A stretch of DNA of 64,000 nt from Gyrodactylus bullatarudis. Its lineage: Eukaryota > Platyhelminthes > Monogenea > Gyrodactylidea > Gyrodactylidae. Positions within the stretch are counted from its first letter, which is position 1, and every line of letters starts with the position of its first letter. Location: NCBI GenBank assembly GCA_012064415.1, contig SSNU01000071.1, forward strand, positions 585,005 through 649,004, given 5' to 3'. Below the pieces are notes generated by a model. The model was not told the origin of the DNA. It saw nothing but the letters and a program-made list of their open reading frames with translations, and did not search any database. Positions 36,853 to 48,339 of this stretch are shown here, in pieces. The translations under genes and the position numbers were made by a program.

Positions 36853-37052
36853 GGTTAATGAATAATGCAGCACCTATACTTACAAAGGTTGACTGTATTT
36901 CGTTCTAGGTGCTTAGGTAATAAATAACACAGGTTCGTCTTATTTGGTAATGGATTAGCCCATGTCGCTGAATGTTACAGCTTAATAAATAAGACGAACC
37001 TGTGGGATATTTTACCTAAGCACCTAGAACGAAATATTTCTAGTTTCTTTGG
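36853..37052. repeat. MITE with internal palindrome
   Basis: The left end AATGAATAATGCAGCACCTA matches the 4,214 copy. Inside, TATTTCGTTCTAGGTGCTTA (36,898 onward) is repeated inverted up to 37,034, leaving a short loop that carries GATTAGCCCATGTCGCTGAA. The right terminus is lost. Confidence 0.75.
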
Positions 37053-37054
37053 TT

Positions 37055-38848
37055 ATTTCATCAAGAACGTCTTGTCATTTCGATTTTTCGGAAATTATTA
37101 TTTTCATAATAGAAAGAACCATAAATTTTCTCGAGGTCTGAGATGCTTTTGAAAATTTGTCCATCTATTTCATAGAATTCAAACCAAGAATTCTAAAAAT
37201 TGTTCAAAAGATACTTCTTAAACTATATTTGTATTATCCATCAATTAAAATCTCCCACATCTCTTATTGTGCATCTTAAACTTTTATTTTTAGTGGCAAC
37301 AATGAAAATCGAATGAAACTACATTAAGCTAGTTGATATTACATAGTATATAGGGCGATTGATCAAAATTGAAAGTTCTCAGTTATTATGAGGGTCCAAA
37401 CAATATCTCATAAAGTATGAGCCATAATCAATTTAATGATTCACGCTAAACAAATCTTGAAAAATACCAAAATGTCTCAAGAAGAAACTTGGATAAAATA
37501 ACCAAGATTAGTAAAATTTTATCTTTCATATACTTATCAGTAGACGAGAAATTCAACAAATGGGATCAAGAGAATCCTTATTGAATAGAATTCCCATTAG
37601 AATTTCATTTAGAATCGTTTTATATCAATTTGGAGTCTTTTCTCGATTGGTTTTCTCATCGTCTCGATAGGGTTAAGAAGAGGATTTAATTAATTTTATC
37701 ATTATAATAATTATAAATTATGTGTCACTACAGATAAACCATAGAAAGAAATCTGTATTTGGGTGAATGAAGTTATTTTTCCTTACACTACTTATAATTA
37801 TAAGGAGTCGAAATATTTTTAAAATGATATAGGTTTGAATAATTTCAGGAATATTCGTCCTACTCAAATTCTTTTTGAAAAAGTTGAGATCAGTTTTATT
37901 TCATCTATTTGAGGTCTAGAAAAAATTTCGTTCCTAAAGCAATTATATCTCTTTAACAAACGCATCTAGGAAGGAGAGGATCTAACCCATCAAGAACACA
38001 ATTTATGAGATCTTTTTTTTCAATACAAAGACATTCTATCAATGGCCATAGTCTGAAGGGGATTGCATCTAGAGAGAATGAATGTAAATAATTATGGAGT
38101 TAAGAAATAATGTAATAAGAAAGAAAGAAAATATTTCCACTTTCTATGCAAACGATTGTACACTTGGAAATACTACTACTACTAGTATTTTCCTATGAAA
38201 AAGAGGGAATTGATCGTCCTCTTCCCTCTATCCGGCTATCTTCTACAAGGAAGAAAAATCATTTTTCCTCTTGTTAAAATGAAGAAGAAATTATTATTCT
38301 TTTAAAATGTATTGACATTTAAGGAAAAAAATTATTTTCTTGTTCCTCTCTTTACATATACTTGAGACAAGGAAATCAAGAGACGTTGACAAATAGAATA
38401 GATGGTCAAATAATGGCAAAAGATGAAGGTCTCTATTACATGTGTATGGGATTCAATAGTTTTGAGGCCTTTCATTGATTCATTTTCCGATAAGTTTGGC
38501 AATTCAAACCTCTTTAAGTCTTAATTAGTTTCTATCCTAAATTAGAATTACAAAACAACCACTTTGAATTACTCTTTTGCTACATTCATAATAGTTTTAT
38601 GAATGAATTACTATTAGTAATTTACTGATTTTTATAATAAGTTTCAAATTTTACTATATTCATTCAGATTTTATTTTAACTCTACTAAAAATCATATTAA
38701 AATAGAAATAAAAATTTTTTAACACCAAATACGTATTTCTTAAAGGATCATCAGTGGTATCACTTTAAAAATGATAAGAGTTAAATAATTAAATGAAAAT
38801 AATAATTTACAATTTTGAAAGAAATAGTAAAAGTTTAAGAATATATTC
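37055..38848. other. No gene seen
   Basis: AT-rich DNA without coding signal; one (ACT)n-like run near 38,172. Confidence 0.45.
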
Positions 38849-39184
38849 CATGAGTAAAAAGGGGTTGATGCCAGTTATAAGAATATAGTGCTTTTATTTC
38901 GTGGCATACTCATCAGTTTTTACATGCCAGATTTATATAAAGAAAATTGTGTAGAAAATCTTGGTTTTAGCTCATGATGATAGGGATAGATATCACTCTT
39001 ACATCCCAAAGAGTCTATGTTATTATTATACACACGCACCAGAGAACAACCAATGAGAGCTAAAACCAAGATTTTGTACACAATTTTCTTTATATAAATC
39101 TGGCATGTAAAAGCTGATGAGTATGCCACGAAATAAAAGCACTATATTCTTATAACTTGCATCAACCCCTTTTTACTCATGGAA
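38849..39184. repeat. Foldback MITE, about 125-bp terminal inverted repeats
   Basis: The left arm from TTCCATGAGTAAAAAGGGGT to about 38,973 is the near-exact inverse of 39,056-39,184, ending in ACCCCTTTTTACTCATGGAA. The spacer is about 80 bp. It lies some 400 bp beyond the ZDHHC5/8-like stop. Non-coding. Confidence 0.85.
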
Positions 39185-39593
39185 TTATCTGTAGCTCAAC
39201 TAAAAACAGAGATCAAAGAGTTTCTCTCTCGAGATAAGAATATATGCAAGCTGAAAAAAACACCAAAACTCTCCATTAAATTCTACTAAAATGAATTCGA
39301 GTTGAACATTTAATTAATAGGTCGTAGAAGAATTTACACTGAAAAAATAAATACTACTACAGTGTTATGTCAAGAATATTGATCTTGCAAAAGAATTTTT
39401 GATGACTAACACAAGAGTATTTAATCATTAACAATAAATAAATGAATAGAACTGGTATTTTTCTGTATTGTTTAATAATATTACTCAATCAAAAAAGGAG
39501 AAAAAATAGACTAATTTTTCGATATATTGAGAGAAACAAGTCCAAATTGCAAATTATTAAGGAACTCACTTGGATAAAAATAAAAAAATTTAA

Positions 39594-42500
39594 TCAAATA
39601 GATATCTCTACAGTTCCCTCAGGGGGTGGAGATTGGTTCTCATATTGAGCTAAACGTCCGCTTGAGATTAAACGATTCCGCTGGTTAACTGACAAAATGG
39701 AGCTTGATAGATCTTTCTTGATATTCGACGTGGAAATGACCTCATTCAAAAGGCCCATGTCATCTTTAAGTGGTAAATGCGGCTTATTAAAGCTTAAACT
39801 GGGTCTTTGAATTATGGTTTTGCTAGGGCTTATGAGAACTTCCTTCTCATGGATCAGGGAAAAAGAGTTATTGGCAGAGGGAATCTTTTTTTGTCTCGAC
39901 CATTCCTCCATATTCGGGCAAGAGGCGTTGACAAGGTCATCCTTATTCTTGGTGATTTCATTAGGTGATACACTAGAAGGAAATTGGAGATTCATTTATT
40001 AAAATTCTACATAGACTCTTTTTTCATTGATGATCACTAGATTATTTATTTCTAGAGATTGTAATTAGAAATTAGTATTAGTTTGGGAAACCAATCAATT
40101 AAACCATGATTTAAATCTGTCTGGATTTTCACCTAGTATTTAGTGAACACACATAATGATGGATAAACAGCTACAGAGTATGCGTATTAATCGAAATATT
40201 TTCTTGAATGACAAAATGAATATCAAAAGTATGCCAAAGGAATATCGAGCTAATCGTAATACTTGTGAGCTCTCCAAGATTTTTCTATATTCATATATCG
40301 ATATAAATTTTCTAGATAAATATAGGTCAGCAGTTGGTAGAAAAAGTTTTCTCTAGCATGCTACATGAAATTTTCAAGTGTAAAAATTGATTGAAATAAT
40401 AGACATGTCAATTCTTCGTCTCGTCCCAGACAAACATTTCATTAGTATCTAAAAGTTCACCTTCAGGTGAGGATAAAGAGAGAAAAAAATTTAAAAAGAA
40501 CTATGGATAGCGAAACTGTGTCTAAGGATTTCCGATATACGATTGACTGCCTAATCAATATATATACTTCTATCTATCAACAAGAACAAATGGTGAACTT
40601 ATTATCATACAGTTGTCTTTTCCAGAACCTACGGAATGACATGTTGGGTTAAGTTATGATTTTCAAACTTTTATTAAAATTTTGATTGAAGAAGAAAGAA
40701 ATTTGAGACTTTATATTTTTAACCCTTCAAGTCCCAGCCGGTCGTATATGAGACAAGTAACTTTCTCGCGTTATAATTCTACTTTTCAGATGAACTATCA
40801 CTTATTCAGTCACAATAATTTAATGAACTGAAAGAGATCAAAGAAAAAAATGAAAGAAACTTTGATCCGAGAAACCATACCCTTAGAATTGGAAAATGTC
40901 ATGCCCCTTGAGGTCATCTCTTGAGATAAAATAGATGGTCTTAAATGGTCCTCTTTTTGGGCCAATATCACCTAAACTTGAAGTTGGATTTTGGAAAAAT
41001 TGTATATTCGTTATCAGGGTATTCTAAAAGGGTTTCTCAGACGGTTTAATATCTCACAATATTTTTTGTTATAATTAGGATGTTTGGGGGGATCTCCAAC
41101 CTGTGTAGGTTTATTAATTAATAGGATGATGAGCTATGTTTACTTTTCAAATACAGAATTTTAGCTATGGATTTCGCAATAATGAGAGAGAATAAGTTAT
41201 GTAATTTAATATTAGCCAATAAATTGATTTTGTTTTAAGATGAATTATATACACATTGTATTATGAAATATGTAATCGAATAAAAATGTACCTTTTAGTG
41301 AAAAAAAACAAATAATCTTGTATCCTTTCGTTATGGGTGTTGTGCAACTTTCGAAGTAGCTTTCGTTTGAAAATAAAATGTACAATTTTGTGCAGACTCT
41401 AGAGAAGAGAATCAATAAAAATTGATTTTCTTCTTAAACTGAAAAAAAGAAGAAATAAAAACAAATGTCCAACGAAACCTTATTCAAGGGAGAGAAAATG
41501 TTTATGAGTCATTTGTACATTCGCATGTAAATTATTAGATTAACCCACTCTGGAGAATGAAAAAAGGACAAGTCTAGTCATTCGAATGGTTAAGGATAGC
41601 AAAATAAAAATGTCCACTAAAATTATTATTCAAAATACATATTTTTGAAGGGGAAATAGGAATCAAGAGTAGAGAATCAACGCAATGGAAATATTTTAAC
41701 ATCATATGCAGATAAATTATGATTTGGAGAAATAATGGAAAGCAATTTTGTTAGCTTATGGAGGCTGGAGATGGCAAATAAAATGCACCAACTTGTAAGA
41801 TATAAGGAGAGCATCATTGTTGATGAGAAAACCTTTTAAGTATCTATTTAATTAATTATAATCTATTTATAGTAAAAGATAATGGATGAATTGCAATGTA
41901 AAAATATTTGTAGAAAACTGGGAATTTTCTAAAATCATTACTGTGTGTAGCCATCTTGATTTACAAATCATTTTATCAAATCTGATTACAGAAGAATATT
42001 CGCAGATAAAATTTCACATTAGATTTTTCTTTCATATCCAGAGTCTAATTTGATTCTTCGACATCACTGAATGCACCTCTTTAACTTTCTAGCAAGTCAC
42101 CTACTTGAAGGTTTCAATAGTTTTACTCAAAAAGGAACAAAGTCAAAAAATGAAAAACTGCCAATCTATCTGTTAATAAAAGTAACTTACAGTATTTACG
42201 AGTAATCTAATATTATTTTATTATAAATATCTTGATAGATTAAAATTTTTATCGGCCATTTTGGCTGATAAGGAAGAATCAAGGAAATTAGATTAAAACA
42301 TTTGTGTCTAATTAGAGACTCACTTGTGTAAGTAAATAGGAGTAGTCGACCAATTAGCTGAGGAGTTTTCAGAAGGAAAATTGGAAAGTGATCTATGTGG
42401 GGGAACACTTGGCGGAATGACAATGGGTTGGTTTTGATTGCTAATTGAATTACACGTTATATTCATGATTGAATTACTGGTGTTGCTAAAACGAATAGAC

Positions 42501-43602
42501 CCATGTGGCGGGGGCACAGGGGGATTGTTTTTCTCAACCTTTTTAGAATTACTGTTATATGGTGGCGGAGCGATAGGCTTACGATCTTGGGATTCTCCAT
42601 TAGGTTTAGATTTAACTTCACCGTTTAACTGAGTATTTGGTTTTTTTAATTTACAGCGTAGCTCATTGATAACAGCTTTCTTTTGCTATGAAAATCAATT
42701 TGAAGGGGAATTTCAAAAGTAATTCAAATGAGCACTTACTTCGCCAAGTTTTTCGTTCACACGGAAAAACTTTTGGTACGTTTTTATAGCTTTCCTAGGA
42801 TCATAATGAGTCCTGGGATATTCAGTTCGGCAGAGGAAACCGAGCAAATTCTTTCCACATCCCTTATCGTATGGGTTTAATCCGCTTATGAATTTGGATG
42901 TAACATGTTCATTAGTTGTTCGAGAGTTTGATATTAAAAAGAGATGAAAACATGTTAAACCGGTGAGTGGTATTAGAAAAATCAAAGTCAAACAGACAAG
43001 AACGATAGCAAAAATTGGCAGAAACTCTGAAATATTTGTCCTACTCTCAATTATTATGATAATTGATCTTATAACTGAAGTGTATCCATGAATTACAGTT
43101 GATAATAGAAACATTATGAAACATCGATAATTTCTCTTGCCAACACAATTATTAATCCAAGGACAGTGGTGATCGAAAATTTCAACACATCTCTGACAAA
43201 TGGAACAGTGAGATACACGAGGATAACGATAAATTTTGCAAGTAAGACACCATTTCAGTTTAGTATTAATAGAATTTATGATAACATCTTTGACCATGGG
43301 AGGTTTGAAGCCCTTTGGTTCAATTTCTTTATCGTATTCATGAGGAAATCCAAATGGCAAGTATCCTGGATCCATAAGAGAAGCTCTGATAAAGCATAGT
43401 GAAAGAAAACATATTAATACACAATGCGGAACCAGCAAAATGAGCTGTGGATCCTCTCTTTCGTGTTGGATACTAGGAAAATTTGCGTATAAGTTAGAAA
43501 AACTCACAAGAGATAGATAAATCCAATAGACAAAAATAGTAATGCAATCCACGATAAGAGGACAAGAAAGATCTTCCTTAAACTACATCTTTTGACATGC
43601 AT
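39594..43602 (-). CDS. DHHC palmitoyltransferase, ZDHHC5/8-like, four exons, 522 aa
   Basis: Exons 43602-43508, 43472-42740, 42685-42324 and 39972-39594 join in frame to 523 codons. The enzyme family transfers palmitate to protein cysteines at the plasma membrane or Golgi. Two membrane segments (about residues 11-33 and 42-63) precede MDPGYLP; the cysteine-rich domain (107-150) holds DHHC at 132-135 in a [17 protein letters not shown] context. Two more membrane segments follow, then [17 protein letters not shown], the signature shared with ZDHHC5/8. The long Ser/Pro-rich tail ends GTVEISI, resembling the PDZ ligand of that subfamily. The first intron is only 35 nt; without it no ATG-initiated frame reaches the domain. 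The second is 54 nt, the third 2,351 nt. The gene is divergent from p47. The last exon is joined by phase and C-terminal motif, so it is slightly less certain. Confidence 0.9.
43473..43507 (-). other. 35-nt intron in the ZDHHC5/8-like gene
   Basis: GTGAGTTTTTC...TTTTCCTAG, phase 2. Removal joins the first membrane segment to IQHEREDPQ; retention puts a stop straight after it. Confidence 0.85.
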
Positions 43603-43752
43603 CGCAACGTTACTTGAGTCATAAATCTGATATCATAATTAATATGAATTATTTTAAATGATTACGATGCGGAAAAATAAATAATCCATCTATCATTTTT
43701 ACGTTTAAATTAGTATTTCATTTGAATTTCTGTTAATCATAGATTCTAATCA
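43603..43752. promoter_or_regulatory. 150-bp divergent promoter between ZDHHC5/8-like and p47
   Basis: The two start codons (43,602 minus, 43,753 plus) are 150 bp apart, so both 5' UTRs and core promoters must fit here or overlap. I see no canonical TATA box that I would call. Function inferred from position only. Confidence 0.6.
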
Positions 43753-44841
43753 ATGGAAGGAGATCCTGTGAAAAAGTTTATAGAATTTTGTAGCTGTTCG
43801 GAAGAAGAAGCAAAAAGATATCTTGAGGCAGCTGATCATGATTTTGATGTATTTTTAATTAATTTTTATCATTTATTCAGAATGCAATTGATTTATTCTT
43901 TTCATCCGAGAGGCCTAAAGAACAAAAACAAGAATCTTCTGGCATCCATACTTTGTCCAAGGATAATGTCAAAAAGCCTGAAGAAGAAGGTCAAGCATTC
44001 TACGTCGGAGGATCCGAAGGTGGCGGAGGTCAACAGGTCCTTGGGCCCAAGAAGGACAAGGATTTCATTTCTAAAATATTTTCTAGTGCCAAGGAAAATG
44101 GTGCTGATGTCTTAGATAAGGAACGCTATGAAAAGAAATCAGGTTTCAAGGCTTTTTCAGGAAATGCTTTTGTTCTTGGTGATGATTTGAATAGACCTAG
44201 TAGATCACGACCATCTCAAGGCGATTCTGACTCCGAACAGGAGGAAGAGTTTATTGTCAAGCTCTGGTCAGATGGATTAAGTCTTAATGACGGTCCACTA
44301 AGAGATTATCATGATCCTCAAACAATTGCATTCATTACTTCTATTCGAAATGGCACAATCCCTCCAGAATTAGTTTCATCTGCTGGTAATAAGAAAATTA
44401 ATTTGCTCCTTGAGGATCACAAAGAGGAGAACTATCAACCACCTCCAAAACCAAAAATTAAACCATTTAGTGGCACCGGAAATGTCCTTGGTCATCCTAC
44501 AAATCAATTCAAAGAAAGTGTTCTTTCACAGTCCGCTCCTGTAGTTGGAACTGTCGCCAAGGTTGAAGTAGACGAAAGTAAACCCAAGACAAAGATCCAA
44601 GTTCGCTTAATATCTGGAGGAAAGTAAGTAATCTTCATTTTGATTTTCTAGACTTGTCCTGGAGCTTAATCACGATCATACCGTAGCCTCGATAAAGCAG
44701 GAAATTATGCACAGAGAACCTGTAAACGAATCGATTAATTTTGCACTCTACACAGCACACCCTGTAAAACTACTAGACCCAAATCAAACTATCAAAGAAG
44801 CCAATCTTATCAACTCTGTCGTAATACAAAAGCTTTGTTAA
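43753..44841 (+). CDS. NSFL1C: p97/VCP cofactor p47 (NSFL1C), three exons, 342 aa
   Basis: Exons 43753-43848, 43881-44623 and 44652-44841 give 343 codons; human p47 has 370 residues. The N-terminal UBA domain (about 1-42) is split by the first intron and resumes NAIDLFFSS. EGQAFYVGGSE matches the conserved 'GQRFYAGGSE' block. A SEP domain follows (about 154-210, FIVKLWSDGLSLNDGPLRDY). FSGTGNVLG near 228 is a p97-binding SHP-type box; the final UBX domain (about 265-342) ends VVIQKLC. The family recruits ubiquitinated cargo to p97 for Golgi and ER membrane fusion. The two introns are 32 and 28 nt. If the first is not spliced, the frame stays open on a non-homologous product for about 120 codons; if the second is not, the frame ends before the UBX domain. 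Convergent with UBE2K, 316 bp away. Confidence 0.95.
43849..43880 (+). other. 32-nt intron 1 of p47
   Basis: GTATTTTTAATT...ATTTATTCAG, phase 0, placed between DHDFD and NAIDLFF within the UBA domain. Confidence 0.9.
44624..44651 (+). other. 28-nt intron 2 of p47
   Basis: GTAAGTAATC...GATTTTCTAG, phase 2, placed inside the UBX domain between RLISGG and LVLELN. Both splice sites are near consensus. Confidence 0.92.
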
Positions 44842-44868
44842 ATTAACAAGTTATTAATCCAAAATTCC

Positions 44869-44891
44869 AATAAATTGAAATTAAAAATAAA
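44869..44891 (+). promoter_or_regulatory. Poly(A) signals of p47
   Basis: Two AATAAA hexamers (44,869-44,874 and 44,886-44,891), 27 and 44 nt past the stop codon. Confidence 0.6.
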
Positions 44892-45157
44892 TTTTATCTG
44901 ATTTATGGCATCTAACAATAATAATAATGCCCAACTAATTTTTCGCCATTGAGATCAAGTAGTAAAATGTTATCACTGAATAAAACCATCAAGTGTAAAG
45001 ATTGTAAATATAGGTTTTTTAAACTAATATAGATTAGGATTTCGTAGCAGAAAAAAATATGATCTGGAAGAGAATCATGACTCAAGATGAGGAACCATTT
45101 AGTGAAAGGTTTCAAAGTAAATTAATTTAAATCAATTATTATATTTAATGAATCTAC

Positions 45158-45839
45158 TCAAGGTAGTAAATTTTTAACTGCTTCTGTAAGATCCCAATTC
45201 TTTGTGGACAAGGCAGTTCTAGCTTGTTCCTGAAACAAGAAGAGAGTAAAGGTATGATTTTTAAAACTCTTATTTTCACAACTTACAATTGAAAAGCCCA
45301 TATCGACAATATTTTTAACCATGGAATCAAATTCTTCGTTTTTATGTGGACCATCTGCATAAACATTGGCCCAATGTTTGGCTGTTTCATAGAACAATTT
45401 CTTATTAGTCTTGTATTGATTAGCAACCACAGCATCTTGAGGATCATCGGGTTGAGGATCATCAAGTAAGGCTTGAATAGAAAGTAAAATTGTTCTCAAG
45501 GACATAGCAGCAGCCCATTGGTTTTTGAGAATATCAAGACATATGACTCCAGTGACAGAGCTAATATTAGGATGCCAGATTTTGTTGATAAACTTGACAA
45601 CTGGTGGAGAGAAAGGGTAACTATCTGGAATGTCAATTTTTAGCTTATACTTGGCTCCCTCGTAAGCTGTGTCAGGAGGACCAAATATAGTTCCAACAAG
45701 ATGCATTAAATTATCACCAGCAATCTGAATGTCGATTTGAGAATTGTCAACCTTTGAGATTAAATTAAAAATATACTTTCGAGGAGTCCATGAGTTCTTT
45801 TAACTCTTTTTTAATCCTTGCAGCAGCTAGGGAAACCAT
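45158..45839 (-). CDS. UBE2K: Ubiquitin-conjugating enzyme E2-25K with C-terminal UBA, 199 aa
   Basis: Exons 45839-45777, 45751-45287 and 45229-45158 give 200 codons, one residue short of human UBE2K (200 aa). The start MVSLAAARIKKELKELM matches the family's first helix. The UBC fold carries YPFSPPVVKFINKIWHPNI, and the catalytic cysteine in GVICLDILK is residue 92, the same number as in the human enzyme. DPQPDDPQDAVVANQYK is conserved. The last exon completes the UBA domain with NWDLTEAVKNLL. The enzyme accepts ubiquitin from E1 and builds mainly Lys48 chains. Introns are 25 nt and 57 nt; the second is a multiple of three and lacks stops, so its retention would add 19 residues inside the UBA. 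Confidence 0.95.
45752..45776 (-). other. 25-nt intron 1 of UBE2K
   Basis: GTATATTTTT...ATCTCAAAG, phase 0, between MDSSK and VDNSQID. An in-frame TAA inside it means it must be removed. Confidence 0.85.
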
Positions 45840-48169
45840 CAGGAAAAGTCAATTTCTATTGCAAAAAAGTCAAGCAAGTAGAATATTTAAAATTTTTTAA
45901 AATTATAGGAAATTTGAACAAAAGTAATTAACCTTTGAGTTATTCTTTATGAGAGCATTTTTTGAATTTTTTTTCAAGATATTATTTTTAGTAAGAACTT
46001 CTCAAGTCTTGGAAATTTTTATCAATCTCATTCTATACTACTAGTTAAACTCATTTAACATTCAATTTGAATCATTTGTATATTTTAAATACACTATAAT
46101 ATTATCAAGCTTTTAGTATTTTACTAATAAGTAGATTGTTTTAGAAATTTTGAGTAATAAATTTCTATAAATAGATTAAATAAATTCCTCAAATTAATAA
46201 TTAACTAAATAAATAAATTTTCCTTAACATCTGAGAATTCACTCGAATTAATAATTTCAAAGTTGGGGGAGAATAATATTCCCAGAATATGTTAATTCAA
46301 TAATTATTGAGTCATTAAATGTACTAGAAAATTTAACTCTTTAAAGAAATGTATCAAAAAGAAAGAAATAAAGTGTTAGCCGAGAGAAAACGCCAAAACT
46401 CTTCAATAAAAAATCTCTATTAAATCAAAGCAAAAATCAATAGAAAAGCGAAAAGGGTCACATTTTAAATTCCTCAGTTTTAAATTAAAACTTTTAATCA
46501 TGAAAAAATTCATTCATGACATTCAAGACTCTGCATTATTTGAAAAAATAGGCCAAAAATTAGAAAAAATAAATGAAATTTATTCAAGAAATCTTTACCC
46601 GATTTTCGGTAGTAAATGATGCAGTTTTATCCAGATCCCTATGATGCCCAATCACACATCTTGGCAATTTATTGGAAATTCATTTCTTTTTTTCACAAGA
46701 AATGCGAATGGACAATCAAAGTGACAATCAGGATTCTCACAACGAACATTGAATCTTGCTGGATCTGTTCCTCTGTTCTCTATAGTCTCTTTCGTTGTAT
46801 ACTTACTCCATTTGTGAATTTTACAGCGATCCGAGAGAAAATACCAAGAACCATTCAGTTAAAAATAACTCTTTTCTTGCTTTGAGAAGCCTCAACTATC
46901 GCATGCCTTTTAAATAGTTTTTTCAACTCCTCAAATGGGTGGCTTTCACTAAGCTCAATCTCTAACGAAATTGTATGCTAGTAAAAGGTTCATGCATCGG
47001 AGATTCCAACGAATCCAAGTGAAATTGACATACACCACAATAACTAATCTAATTGATGATCCATATTGCTCTAGTGTATATCTATAGAAGGAGTAAGAGA
47101 TAGAATAATAAAAGTAGCATGTCATCAAGACTGTTTGCTCTTATTCTCAATAGGCGTACTAATAATAATACTAATAATTCAGTTATCTTTAAGCAGCTTA
47201 CTGAAAATATTTCTCAAAAATTTTATCATCCATTACCTTTATCTTTTTTTCTCTTTTGCTTTCAAAATGACAGTACATACAATCAAGAAAAAAAATAGAT
47301 AGATAGAAATAATCATACACTAAAAGACAATATAACCATTTACAGGTGCATTTTATTACATTTCACTAGCAAATTGCCATGTTGCAATTGGTCCTTGGTA
47401 TTTTGGTGAAACCCTTGTCTTTATCGTTGAGATAGGTAGGTAGATAGATAGATTGCATAATAATAATTATAATACATGACTCGGTGCCGCCCTTATAATC
47501 CATTCTTCTCATCTCACCAAGAGTTCTCAATCTTTTTTTTCTTTCTTCTAATCAAAGAATGAACTCTAACGTTGACATAAAAGAACAAAAGCTTTTGAGC
47601 TTTTGAATAAAGAGATGAGCTTTCCTCCCATCTTCTCTCAATCTTTCTCGGTTCATTTTAAAAGTCAATATAAATTTTCAACCACGTCTTCGATATGTAG
47701 CTCAATAGATTAATTCTGTGTAGGTATTATTTTCTATTGAAAATATGCAGTACACTTCTCCATTACATGGAATTAAAGGTTGAAGATTACAAACTGAATA
47801 ATGCATACATCTTGATAAGTAAACGAAATTTTTGTCCGATTTCTAACATTTACATGTGTAAGAAGACAATTTCCGTCAAGTTGGATTTTCATGAACACTC
47901 ACATTTCCAGTAGGGTTTTCTGTATAGGATGCGTGAATTTTTAAGAGGGTATTTTCTATTACATGCTATTCTTTTGCTATAATTAAATGATCTGACTTTG
48001 AAGAAATATAAAGGATTGCTTCACACGGAAACGGGTAAATCCCTACTTAAAACCAAAAAAAATGTATCCCAGTAGGGAATGCTTATCAAGGTTTTTTTAA
48101 AGAGTCTATTAATTGATGTCTCTGGACTAATCCAATAATTTCTCAATGAATTCAATAAAAATAAATATA
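45840..48169. other. No gene seen; 5' flank of UBE2K
   Basis: AT-rich DNA. A short GATA microsatellite lies near 47,298 and another near 47,432-47,452. A fragment of repeat E is near 47,865. The ORF at 46,616-46,885 shows no family features. Confidence 0.45.
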
Positions 48170-48339
48170 GGGGTCGCAAAATTTAGGTTTACACTTTAAT
48201 TTTCCCTTTAACTTCCTTATTTTACATCCAATTCTAATAAAACATACATATATCAATAGAATTTTTAGAAACCATGCAACATTTTGATAATGTTATTTTT
48301 ACAAATTCATTCAACGGTATTTGAAAAATTCAAAAATAC

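Noticed and set aside
43753..44115. 120-codon reading of p47 without splicing
   Set aside because: After DHDFD the unspliced frame loses all family similarity, while removing 32 nt restores the UBA helix and p47 sequence.
46616..46885. 89-codon plus-strand ORF upstream of UBE2K
   Set aside because: No similarity recognised and no flanking signals; likely chance in AT-rich DNA.
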